Made by a program: the position numbers and the translations under genes
Assembly: GCA_036504735.1 (NCBI GenBank)
Contig: DASXUQ010000019.1
Location: forward strand, 124,001-188,000
DNA: 64,000 nt
Reading direction: 5' to 3'
Origin: a bacterium
GTDB taxonomy: Bacteria; Electryoneota; RPQS01
Notes under the pieces: generated by a model
Database searches by the model: none
Seen by the model: the letters and a program-made list of their open reading frames with translations, nothing else
What the model was told of the DNA's origin: nothing
Shown: piece by piece, positions 1-7,033 of the stretch
Layout: each line of letters starts with the position of its first letter
Position numbering within the stretch: position 1 is the stretch's first letter

Positions 1-234
1 TATTCCCCTCGTGGTGTCGTTGGCGATGACAATATCGAGATCCGTCAGCACAAGTTTTTCGTAGGGCTTCTGGCCGCGGATCTTCAGGCTGGCAATCGAG
101 GTCTCGATCTTCTCGCTTCCTTCGCCGAACAGGCACGGTGCCCAGAGCGCAAGCGTCAGGCACAGCACGGCCAGCCCGCCGAGCGCGTTCCATTGCGCGC
201 GCCCTGCGGCTGGCCGGTGGATCGGAAAGATCAC
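1..234 (-). CDS. Exported protein, last gene visible of the fimbria-like operon (partial)
   Basis: The reading frame is open from a GTG codon at 234-232 to the window edge, giving 78 codons with no stop. The N-terminus has a basic stretch (HRPAAGRAQW) followed by a hydrophobic core (GLAVLCLTLALWAPCLFG), which is a Sec signal peptide. The mature part begins SEKIETSIASLKIRGQKPYE and has no motif I recognise. The GTG lies 1 nt after the stop of the chaperone-like gene, so translation is probably coupled. In chaperone-usher operons this position is often held by the outer membrane usher, but too little is visible to claim that. The product is unknown; the existence of the gene is fairly secure. 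Confidence 0.6.
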   Translation of the reverse strand, partial: MIFPIHRPAAGRAQWNALGGLAVLCLTLALWAPCLFGEGSEKIETSIASLKIRGQKPYEKLVLTDLDIVIANDTTRGI

Positions 235-235
235 C

Positions 236-1066
236 TTACCTCTTCTGAGGCGGGTCGGGATACGTGTCCGGGACATCGAAGTGATACGCCCCCGTGAGCT
301 TGCTGCCATCCACTTCGGACGTATACGTCACCATGTATTCATACTGCCCGGGCGGCAGTGTGCGTGGCAGCACCGTTTTCAGAAGCCGCTCGGAGTGCGG
401 CAATACCGACAGGCGGTCCGTATCTCCGCTGTTGACCACGGCTCCACTTGCGTCGCGCACTTCGTACTTACCCTTCTGCGCAATCCGCCCCGTTCCACTG
501 TTCTCCACCTTTGCGACGACCATGACGCCGCTGGGCGTCACAACGCTTCGCATGGAGTCCGGATCAAGGCTCCACTGATACGTTGGCCGGCCCTTATCCG
601 CCATGATCGGCACAACCACAATGGCAATCGCTTTGATCCTGCTCTGAGCATCCAGCGAGTCTTGATGGGAGGGCAGCGGCAGAAACTCCAATCCGCCCCA
701 GTAGGTTCCGTCGGGAACCGTATCCGGCGCCATGATCGCATAGCGCACCTGCCGCTCGGAGTTGGGCTCCAGCGTAAATTCGCGGGGGGTGATCTTCATC
801 CACGGGGCCAGCGACGTCGAGTCCATCGGCACCAGCGAAAGATCCCCTGCCACGGTCAATTTGAAGTGCACCGGAAAGACGCGCAAGCGCACGGAGCGGG
901 CATCGGTGCTGCTGATCGTAAAGGATCCCGAGGCGCGGCCATTTTCGAACTTCGCTTCGATAACGGCGGGCGACACACGCAGTACGGCAAACAGCGGCGT
1001 GGCCGCAAGGCAGAACAGTACCGCGAACAGGGCGCGGCGCGGAAACATCCATCGGCTGAACGGCAC
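236..1066 (-). CDS. PapD-like periplasmic chaperone-type protein
   Basis: 276 residues. The start chosen is GTG at 1066-1064, because a strong Shine-Dalgarno (GGAGGA, 1079-1074) sits 7 nt upstream; the ATG at 1048 is too far from it. The N-terminus (RRALFAVLFCLAATPLFA) is a signal peptide. The mature protein starts LRVSPAVIEAKFENGRASG, followed by SFTISSTDARSVRLRVFP, an N-terminal Ig-like strand pattern of PapD-type chaperones and related Ig domains. LEPNSERQVRYAIMAP is the typical strand that precedes the binding edge. A second beta-rich half ends with PPGQYEYMVTYTSEVDG. It lies directly downstream of a pilin-like gene and 1 nt upstream of another exported protein, which supports a surface-fibre assembly role in the periplasm. 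Family assignment rests on strand patterns only, so it is moderate. Confidence 0.6.
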   Translation of the reverse strand: MPFSRWMFPRRALFAVLFCLAATPLFAVLRVSPAVIEAKFENGRASGSFTISSTDARSVRLRVFPVHFKLTVAGDLSLVPMDSTSLAPWMKITPREFTLEPNSERQVRYAIMAPDTVPDGTYWGGLEFLPLPSHQDSLDAQSRIKAIAIVVVPIMADKGRPTYQWSLDPDSMRSVVTPSGVMVVAKVENSGTGRIAQKGKYEVRDASGAVVNSGDTDRLSVLPHSERLLKTVLPRTLPPGQYEYMVTYTSEVDGSKLTGAYHFDVPDTYPDPPQKR

Positions 1067-1193
1067 GAAAAATTCCTCCAAGTATGGGACAGCCGGGAGG
1101 TGCAAACCTCTCCGGCTGACATAAAACCCTCACATTGTATCTCTATGCACCCTGGTCGGCACGGACAACTCAGCATGAGAGATTACAACCGGG

Positions 1194-1227
1194 GTGCGGG
1201 CCGCTGCCCGTGAACAGCGGCCCGCAC
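1194..1227 (-). terminator. Strong stem-loop just after the pilin-like gene
   Basis: A perfect 13-bp stem (1194-1206 with 1215-1227, GTGCGGGCCGCTG on the plus strand) encloses an 8-nt loop. It begins only 7 nt past the pilin-like stop codon on the minus strand. No T-tract follows, so it is more likely a partial terminator or an mRNA 3'-end stabiliser. Either would raise subunit mRNA over that of the downstream chaperone. Confidence 0.6.
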
Positions 1228-1233
1228 GTGGGA

Positions 1234-1794
1234 TTAAAACACGTGAACGGACGCGTACAGGCAGACAAAGCCCGAGTATTCGCCTGTGGGCATTTCGGGG
1301 TTCGCCTGGTTCCACGCGACGGTCACAAACACATCCTGCGAGAAGATGCCCATCTGGCTGGACTCGAAGGGGATGTAGTTCGTCTGCATTCCGAGGAAGC
1401 CGTCATAGTTGAACGGCGTCTCGTAGATACCGACATTGCTGCCGCCCTGAAGCGGGGAGGCATCCGTCGGCTCAATCAACGCGCCTGTGGTCAGCCACAG
1501 GGGGATCGGGGTTACGGTCGGGTCCGTGGGATCATCGCCCTTGTAAAGGGCCGTTGCCGCCGCGCTGAGGTTGACGGCTTCCGAATTCGCATCGACGCGG
1601 AAAGTAATTTCGCCCGGGAAGATACCAGTCTGGATCGAGCCCAGGTTGACATTGGCCGTCACCACCGACACTGCGATGTTGGAGACGACTGCGACATACA
1701 CATGACCCCAAGCTGCACTGGTGGTGTCCGCAAAGGCGGAACCCGTGATCAGCATCAGGCCAACGGCGATAAAGGTTACGAAGCGAGCCAGCAT
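1234..1794 (-). CDS. Small exported pilin-like structural subunit
   Basis: 186 residues starting at ATG 1794 behind a clear AAGGAGG site. A signal peptide (LARFVTFIAVGLMLITGSAFA) leads to a mature protein of about 165 residues rich in V, T, S, A and N. It has a short repeated hydrophobic pattern (VYVAVVSNIAVSVVTANVN) and few charged residues, as in fibre-forming beta-sandwich subunits. It sits between a larger exported protein and a PapD-like chaperone and is followed by a strong stem-loop, the usual arrangement for an abundant major subunit. I see no cysteine pair and no type IV pilin prepilin motif, so a chaperone-dependent or alternative fibre is more likely than a type IV pilus. The structural role is inferred from context. 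Confidence 0.6.
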   Translation of the reverse strand: MLARFVTFIAVGLMLITGSAFADTTSAAWGHVYVAVVSNIAVSVVTANVNLGSIQTGIFPGEITFRVDANSEAVNLSAAATALYKGDDPTDPTVTPIPLWLTTGALIEPTDASPLQGGSNVGIYETPFNYDGFLGMQTNYIPFESSQMGIFSQDVFVTVAWNQANPEMPTGEYSGFVCLYASVHVF

Positions 1795-1953
1795 GAGAAT
1801 GCCTCCTTAAATTATCACTTCTTCAATTTTTCGATCGGATGTCCGTGCCGACCGGTGTGCATACAAACACGCCTTGCTTGAATTATCGAATGGTTACTAA
1901 TCGCGGTTACTAAAGCCAGCGCCCCGCCGCATCGCCGTCCTCACCTGAAGAAC

Positions 1954-2892
1954 CTACTTTGACGCGGGGTTATCCGCATGAAGGCGGAATTTGATGTCCT
2001 GCAAATAGTTTCCGGCAACCGTGACCCGGTCGGTCGCCACGCGAAGCTGGAAGGGAATCTCCACCTCCGCCAGCGTGAATGCCGGTGGCGCACTGCCATG
2101 GGCGGCAACCACCGCTCCCGAACGGAAAGGAACATAATCCGGCGCCATACTCTGCCAATCCTGCCCCGGCTCTACGCGCCATGTGAGCCGGTCGCGTTCG
2201 AGGCGAAAGCCGCCCCGCGTATACAAGTCCCCCCCCCATATCATTTCGAGTGCCCAGGCGCAGTTACTTCGCACGCGCAGGTACATCGGTTCGCTTTCCG
2301 CGGGCTCCCCCGGATGCTCCACCGGCACAACCCAGTCGCTGCTGATCAGTTCGATCTCCACCCGCGGCTGAACAGTGAACTCCGTCACCAGCAGAATTCC
2401 CGATCCCATCGACGTGCTGTCGCGCGCTTGCAGCTCCACCCGCACCGTAAAACAGTAGATTCCGGGAGGATCCGCTTCATCCAGATATTCGGCAATCCGC
2501 GACTGCGCAACCTGCCAGTCATAGCTGATAACCTGCTCGTCACTTTCCCCCGGACCGTAATCAAGACGGACAGGAATATAGCCGCAGAGCTGGGACAAAT
2601 CCGGGAAAAGTTGCTGCACCCGTTCGAGGGGCAATTCCAAATTATCCGAGAGCCGCCGCGGCGGCTGCACCAGCGTCACGTATAAGGACCAAGGATTCGC
2701 ACTGCTGATCCGTACCGTTGTCGTCCCCGGATTCAACTGGTTGCTTCCCGGGTTTTGCGCGGAAAAACTCCCCAGTGAAACCAGGCGCGGTTCGATAGTC
2801 AAGCTCCCCTGAGCCCAGCCTAATCCCGTCACGCAGAGCACGGTCAAACCGGTTGCAAGTCCGGGGAAGAAACGTGATAACCCGTTTCGAAT
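1954..2892 (-). CDS. Exported protein of the fimbria-like operon, possible minor subunit; start uncertain
   Basis: The body is clear: a signal-peptide end (TGLTVLCVTGLGWAQG) followed by GSLTIEPRLVSLGSFSAQNP and a beta-rich protein of about 285 residues with Ig-like strands (TTTVRISSANPWSLYVTLVQ) and a WALEMIWGG segment. The first conventional start codon in frame is a TTG at 2847, which would leave only a 14-residue signal peptide. The frame is open back to a TGA at 2898-2896; an ATT at 2892 would give a full signal peptide and lies just after a G-rich GGGGGTGA tract. A one-base frameshift joining to the ATG at 2914 is the alternative. It is the promoter-proximal gene of the operon, so an adhesin or minor subunit role is plausible but unproven. 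Confidence 0.55.
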   Translation of the reverse strand: MRNGLSRFFPGLATGLTVLCVTGLGWAQGSLTIEPRLVSLGSFSAQNPGSNQLNPGTTTVRISSANPWSLYVTLVQPPRRLSDNLELPLERVQQLFPDLSQLCGYIPVRLDYGPGESDEQVISYDWQVAQSRIAEYLDEADPPGIYCFTVRVELQARDSTSMGSGILLVTEFTVQPRVEIELISSDWVVPVEHPGEPAESEPMYLRVRSNCAWALEMIWGGDLYTRGGFRLERDRLTWRVEPGQDWQSMAPDYVPFRSGAVVAAHGSAPPAFTLAEVEIPFQLRVATDRVTVAGNYLQDIKFRLHADNPASK

Positions 2893-3573
2893 AAGTCACC
2901 CCCGTCGTGAGCATACCGGAAAATCGTTCAATCCTTCCATCAAATCACTATGTTCCAATACCTTCGCTCCAGATTCACCCTGCCGTCCACTGCTCGACAC
3001 GGCGATCTGTTCATCCTCTGTCAAACCACGCGCCGCTGGAACACCCGACAAAGACAAACATAAAGCGGAATTTATAAGAGGCGGTCTGATATTCCCTAAG
3101 CATTTTCGCTCTCGCAAATATAGCTACTGATGACAATCTTGTCAATGTAAATTACCGAATTATGCCGCTCTTCTTGTTTTCAATCTAACAAGTCTAAATT
3201 ACTCCTTCATGTCCACACCGTCTTCTGTTTACCGTATTGGAGGCGGAGAACAACTCGGATCAACTCGTGCCTCCACCCCCTGTAACAATAATGACCCCCG
3301 GATGCACGGACACCCGGGGGCATTTCGCACTGGCTCGCTTCAAGTCAGCGCGTACCGGCTTCGCCGGTCTAATCCTTGTCACTTCTATATTTCCGAAAAG
3401 TTTCGGTTCATTCTCCGGGACGTTCGCCCAAAACAAAACAATAAACGTCTAAATAGTAAATACTTAGCGCGCACTCAATGCTCGCGAGTCTGGCCACCTT
3501 CGAGCCTTCTCCGGGTCAGTTGCCTTGCAAGTTTGTCTCCGCCCCATCATCTTCTGCTCCACAGCGAAAGCGG
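2893..3573. other. Intergenic region between divergent operons
   Basis: No supportable gene. It holds the minus-strand promoter at 3117-3145 and a roughly 215-nt leader of the fimbria-like operon. It also holds a 7-bp G/C stem (3295-3301 with 3314-3320) beside a small CCGG-TTCG-CCGG-type hairpin near 3354-3367. I could not match the leader to a known riboswitch by eye. Confidence 0.5.
3117..3145 (-). promoter_or_regulatory. Sigma70-type promoter of the fimbria-like operon
   Basis: On the minus strand TTGACA (3145-3140) is followed by 17 nt and TATATT (3122-3117). Transcription would start near 3110 and read through the four genes down to position 1. Confidence 0.75.
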
Positions 3574-3602
3574 TTGCGTTGATGCCGTTTCCCGCTTATA
3601 TT
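3574..3602 (+). promoter_or_regulatory. Sigma70-type promoter for the exported-protein pair
   Basis: TTGCGT (3574-3579), 17-nt spacer, TATATT (3597-3602). It excludes the upstream TTG at 3601 as a start codon for the following gene and places the mRNA 5' end near 3609. Confidence 0.55.
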
Positions 3603-3621
3603 GCCCAAGGTTTCAATTAGA

Positions 3622-4374
3622 ATGTTCACTTTAAGCAAATACCTTATGCAAACTATAACAAAACTAATCCAAATTTTCAAGTCGCCGCCGACAATTATTC
3701 TATTATCCTTCCTCCTTGTCGAGGTGTTCAATCATAGTGCTGCCGCCCAGCCCGGCCCATTGCAGTCCTACGATGTTCAAATTCAGGCTGGCAACCTGAC
3801 GGTCCCGCGCTACACGCCGTTTGCCATGTCGTACTATCCCTATTATAACGGCCAGCGCAATGACAGCGTTACTTATAGTATCGGCAATCAAATCACATCC
3901 GGCGGTGTGGCAACAGCCGACCGCATCATTGACGTCACCGTCGGCGGAACCTACGCCTATCGGGACACTACGGGCCGTTGGGCAGGCTTTCTGGTCTCAC
4001 TGCGCAATGGGCGAGGTTTCCTCTATATGAACCGCCACGAGGCGCGTACAGTGACGTTGGAAGGCTTTCCCTTCGATACCGTAACCTATATCCTCCCTAT
4101 GCCCCGGGAGAATACCCGCATCGTTGCCGCACGCATGAACGGCAACCATCCTATCAACCGTGTCGGGCTGACCGCCAGCGGATTTCACTGGTCGCAGAAC
4201 ATGCGGCAGGGCGGCGATATCATCCTTGACCTGACCACGCGGCAAATCGCCCGCCGTGATTCGACCAGCGGCTGGATCGGCACCCTCGACAGCATGCGCG
4301 TGGGACATCCGGTGCTGATTCAGGTCAACTATCCGGCCACATTCGACTGGACCTATAACCCAACGCGGGAGTAA
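3622..4374 (+). CDS. Exported protein of unknown function
   Basis: 250 residues if the ATG at 3622 is used; the ATG at 3646 is an alternative and no strong ribosome site distinguishes them. The hydrophobic segment PTIILLSFLLVEVFNHSAAA followed by Q is a signal peptide. The mature part contains TPFAMSYYPYYNGQRND, GYAYRD-like tyrosine-rich strands and MRQGGDIILDLTTR, suggesting a beta-rich periplasmic or outer-surface protein. The gene is co-transcribed with the next one, whose ATG overlaps this stop codon. I do not recognise the family. Confidence 0.65.
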   Translation: MFTLSKYLMQTITKLIQIFKSPPTIILLSFLLVEVFNHSAAAQPGPLQSYDVQIQAGNLTVPRYTPFAMSYYPYYNGQRNDSVTYSIGNQITSGGVATADRIIDVTVGGTYAYRDTTGRWAGFLVSLRNGRGFLYMNRHEARTVTLEGFPFDTVTYILPMPRENTRIVAARMNGNHPINRVGLTASGFHWSQNMRQGGDIILDLTTRQIARRDSTSGWIGTLDSMRVGHPVLIQVNYPATFDWTYNPTRE

Positions 4375-4379
4375 TGATC

Positions 4380-5180
4380 ATGAAACTCTACCGCGTCCTA
4401 CTCTTCTGTCTGCCTCTTGGCTTGACAATGCCTGCTTCGGCGCAGGACACGTTCATCTACATGACGCTGCACAATCTCGGCTGCCGTCAGGCCAATGATA
4501 CCTACAGCGGCTACATTCCCAACTATGGCTTTGCCGAAGGCGATCTGGTGCAGGTGATCCTCGCCGGCCCCAACGGGCACATCGATCCGCCCGATCCGAC
4601 CGGACTTCCCGGCGGCGATGATCAGCTCGCGGTGAATCCCGGGCTCCCCTTTGCCATGAATCCCGCATCCTTCACCCACTCCGCCAACACCTTCTACTCG
4701 CCCGAGGCTATTCTTATCGAGAGCTTCGGCAACGGATCAGAACCTGCCTTGCACACCGGTTCCAGGTTCTATGTGCGGGTCTGGAACGGCCCTTCACCCG
4801 ACGCGTCTTCCATGTACTATAATTCAGCGCAACTCACCCAGGACTTTCCCGTGGGAACCGAAAGCTGCCCGATGGACAGCGCGGTGCGGACGCTGCGCAA
4901 TACGCCGATTTTGCCCGTGCTCATCAGTTATGCGGTCACGCTGGACGGCGGACACCCCTTCGACGGTGGCCCGCCCGCGCCGCAACTGCTCGCGGTCTAT
5001 GATCCCGCGCAACCCCGGATCCAGTGGCGTCCTGTCCCTACGGCCACATCGTATCGCGTCGAATCGAGCATTGATTTTGCAAATTGGAACTTGGAGGTGA
5101 TTACCCCCGACACCACATTCCTGACGACTGTTCCCGTGTTGCCGGGACACCGCTTTTACCGGGTCTTTGCCATACAGTAA
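4380..5180 (+). CDS. Exported protein with C-terminal fibronectin-like segment
   Basis: 266 residues. An ATG at 4374 overlaps the upstream stop (TAATG), but the second ATG at 4380 has a GGGAG site at the right distance and gives a clean signal peptide (KLYRVLLFCLPLGLTMPASAQ). The mature protein starts DTFIYMTLHNLGCRQANDTY and contains FAEGDLVQVILAGPNG. The last 75 residues (IQWRPVPTATSYRVESS, then GHRFYRVFAIQ) read like the end of a fibronectin type III module, as in many carbohydrate-associated or surface proteins. It is translationally coupled to the preceding exported protein, so the two probably act together. Function is not recognised. Confidence 0.65.
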   Translation: MKLYRVLLFCLPLGLTMPASAQDTFIYMTLHNLGCRQANDTYSGYIPNYGFAEGDLVQVILAGPNGHIDPPDPTGLPGGDDQLAVNPGLPFAMNPASFTHSANTFYSPEAILIESFGNGSEPALHTGSRFYVRVWNGPSPDASSMYYNSAQLTQDFPVGTESCPMDSAVRTLRNTPILPVLISYAVTLDGGHPFDGGPPAPQLLAVYDPAQPRIQWRPVPTATSYRVESSIDFANWNLEVITPDTTFLTTVPVLPGHRFYRVFAIQ

Positions 5181-5202
5181 CGGCTACCGGGACATCGTTT
5201 GA

Positions 5203-5252
5203 ATAGGGCATTGGCGAGAGGAGAGCTTGACTTTCCCTCTCCAATGCCCTAT
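5203..5252 (+). terminator. Large hairpin, probable terminator after the exported pair
   Basis: A perfect 12-bp outer stem (ATAGGGCATTGG at 5203-5214 with its complement at 5241-5252) and an imperfect inner stem lie 23 nt after the stop at 5180. The following sequence is only moderately T-rich. An in-frame ATG of the PAS gene (5244) lies inside the stem. Confidence 0.55.
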
Positions 5253-5291
5253 CTTGTCTCCCAACACGCCCCACCCACCACATTCCCTGCT

Positions 5292-5636
5292 ATGCAAAAC
5301 TGCCCTTGGGCCGAAAACCTGCCGGTTTCCATCACCGTCTGTGACCGGGAAGGCAAAATCCTCGACATGAACGAAAAGGCCGTCAACACCTTTGCCAAAG
5401 ATGGCGGCCGCATGCTGATCGGCCAGAATGCGCTCGATTGCCATCCCGAACCGTCGCGCACGGTGTTTCAAACAATGCTCGCCGAGCATACCTCACACAT
5501 CTACACTATCGAAAAAAACGGCGTCAAGAAGCTTATCTATCAGGTGCCATGGCAGGAAGAGGGAGAGTTTGCCGGCATCGTCGAGTTTGCCTTCGAGATT
5601 CCGTTCTCCATGCCCCATTTCGTCCGCCAGCCGTAA
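5292..5636 (+). CDS. Small single-domain PAS protein
   Basis: 114 residues from the ATG at 5292 (MQNCPWAENLPVSITVCD). The frame is open further upstream, but that part is the terminator hairpin and lacks domain character. LPVSITVCDREGKILDMNEK is the first PAS strand pair and helix. LDCHPEPSRTVFQTML and HIYTIEKNGVKKLIYQVP are the later PAS strands, and GIVEFAFEIP closes the fold. No output domain (kinase, GGDEF or HTH) is present, so it would act as a stand-alone sensor or ligand-binding protein with a separate partner. It lies 11 nt before an RNA methyltransferase gene but there is no obvious functional tie. Confidence 0.7.
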   Translation: MQNCPWAENLPVSITVCDREGKILDMNEKAVNTFAKDGGRMLIGQNALDCHPEPSRTVFQTMLAEHTSHIYTIEKNGVKKLIYQVPWQEEGEFAGIVEFAFEIPFSMPHFVRQP

Positions 5637-5647
5637 TCGGTCTCCCC

Positions 5648-6964
5648 ATGTCTCTTCTTCAAGCAACCGCGACCATTCAGGATCTGTCCACCGATGGCCG
5701 CGGCGTCGTCCGCATCGAGAACGTCGTCTACTTTGTTCCGCGCGGAATGCCGGGCGATGAACTGCTGCTCGAACTCCTGCCGCAAAGCAAACCGCCTTCC
5801 GCGAATATCGTCTCCATCATCACGCCGTCACCTCTGCGCCGGCCGCATCCCTGCCCCCATGCGGATACGTGCCAGGGGTCCGTTTGGGGATGTCTCGACG
5901 ATTCCGCGCAGCTTTCCCACAAGCGCGATCTGGTCGAGCGGACTCTGCGCAAGGCGGCGGGCGGCATCACGGTGTTGCCTACAGTAGCCGGCCCTCTTCC
6001 CTGGAAATACCGTAACCGCATCTCGTTGAATGTCTGGCGGCGCGGCGATGCGCTCGAAGTCGGCTTCCGCACCGAGTCCCGTCAGGAAAGCGGCATACCA
6101 ATCCGCACCTGTTACCTGCCCGTTGAAGCGGTTTCCGAATGTCTGCCCGCGCTCACCCGTTCCCTTGCCGGTCTGCCGTCACCACTGGTTCCCCTCCCGC
6201 GCCGAATCCAGATCCATCAGACCGCAGCCGGAGCCGGACTGCTGGTCATGATTCCCGGCACGGTGACTCCCGACATCACGCGTTTCTGGTCACAACAGCT
6301 CGCTCCTTGCGCGCCGGGCGGACTCTGGTTTGCCGAGTCTTCCCTCGCGGGCATCGTCCGCTACGACAAACCCATCACCCACACCGAGCAAGCGCTGCCC
6401 ATGCAGACCGAATGGCTGGGGCAAACGGTTGACGTACATCCCGCCGCCTTCTGTCAGGCCAATGCCGCCGCCGCAAATCGTGTGGGAGAGCGGTTGCAAC
6501 AGTTCAGCCGTGAGCAGCACTATGAGCGCGTCTGGGACCTGTACGGCGGCTTCGGCGCCCTCGGCATGGCCGCCGCCGGACCGGAGCGTCCCCTGTACGT
6601 GCTCGAACTCTCCCGCCTTTCCGAAAAGACTATGCAACAACTGGCCGGGCAGCAGGGCATCAGCCGCGTTCAATTTATCCCCGGAGACCTGCTGCGCACG
6701 TTCCCCTCGCGCGTTTCCGGAATTCGCGAACAGGACCTGATTGTTCTCGATCCTCCCCGCAGCGGCGCCCATCCGGAGATTCTCGCGCAGATCAACCGTT
6801 CTAAAGCACGGCGGCTGGCCTACCTTTCCTGCAATCCCGCCCGCCTTGGCCGTGACCTGACGCTCCTGGCGCAAGGAGGCTTTGTCCCCGTCGAAATTCA
6901 ACCCTACGACTTCTTTCCCCAGACTCCCGCTACTGAAGTCCTCACCCTCCTCTCCCGTTCCTGA
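5648..6964 (+). CDS. TrmA/RlmD-family RNA uracil-C5 methyltransferase
   Basis: 438 residues starting at ATG 5648. Residues 1-55 resemble a TRAM RNA-binding domain (ATIQDLSTDGRGVVRI, PRGMPGDELLLELLP). A cysteine set follows (HPCPHADTCQGSVWGC), where RlmD-type enzymes hold a 4Fe-4S cluster. The SAM-dependent domain has WDLYGGFGALGMA (SAM-binding loop), LIVLDPPRSGAHPEI (motif IV) and LAYLSCNPARLGRDL, whose Cys is the catalytic nucleophile. These enzymes methylate uracil C5 in 23S rRNA or tRNA. The exact target (U1939, U747 or tRNA U54) cannot be told from sequence alone, so I give no symbol. The gene ends at a hairpin shared with the convergent giant gene. Confidence 0.88.
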   Translation: MSLLQATATIQDLSTDGRGVVRIENVVYFVPRGMPGDELLLELLPQSKPPSANIVSIITPSPLRRPHPCPHADTCQGSVWGCLDDSAQLSHKRDLVERTLRKAAGGITVLPTVAGPLPWKYRNRISLNVWRRGDALEVGFRTESRQESGIPIRTCYLPVEAVSECLPALTRSLAGLPSPLVPLPRRIQIHQTAAGAGLLVMIPGTVTPDITRFWSQQLAPCAPGGLWFAESSLAGIVRYDKPITHTEQALPMQTEWLGQTVDVHPAAFCQANAAAANRVGERLQQFSREQHYERVWDLYGGFGALGMAAAGPERPLYVLELSRLSEKTMQQLAGQQGISRVQFIPGDLLRTFPSRVSGIREQDLIVLDPPRSGAHPEILAQINRSKARRLAYLSCNPARLGRDLTLLAQGGFVPVEIQPYDFFPQTPATEVLTLLSRS

Positions 6965-6974
6965 TCTCCAAATA

Positions 6975-7004
6975 GAAGAAGACGGACCCTTGCCCGTCTT
7001 CTTC
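6975..7004. terminator. Bidirectional terminator between convergent genes
   Basis: An 11-bp stem (GAAGAAGACGG, 6975-6985, with 6994-7004) separated by 8 nt. It lies 10 nt after the methyltransferase stop and 30 nt from the end of the convergent giant gene. Confidence 0.65.
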
Positions 7005-7033
7005 GTTGCCTCCCAAACGAATCTCCTCTTTAT

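Noticed and set aside
2896-3117. 73-codon minus-strand frame upstream of the fimbria-like operon
   Set aside because: Its start codon lies inside the -10 box of a strong promoter, so it would not be transcribed from its start; no motif.
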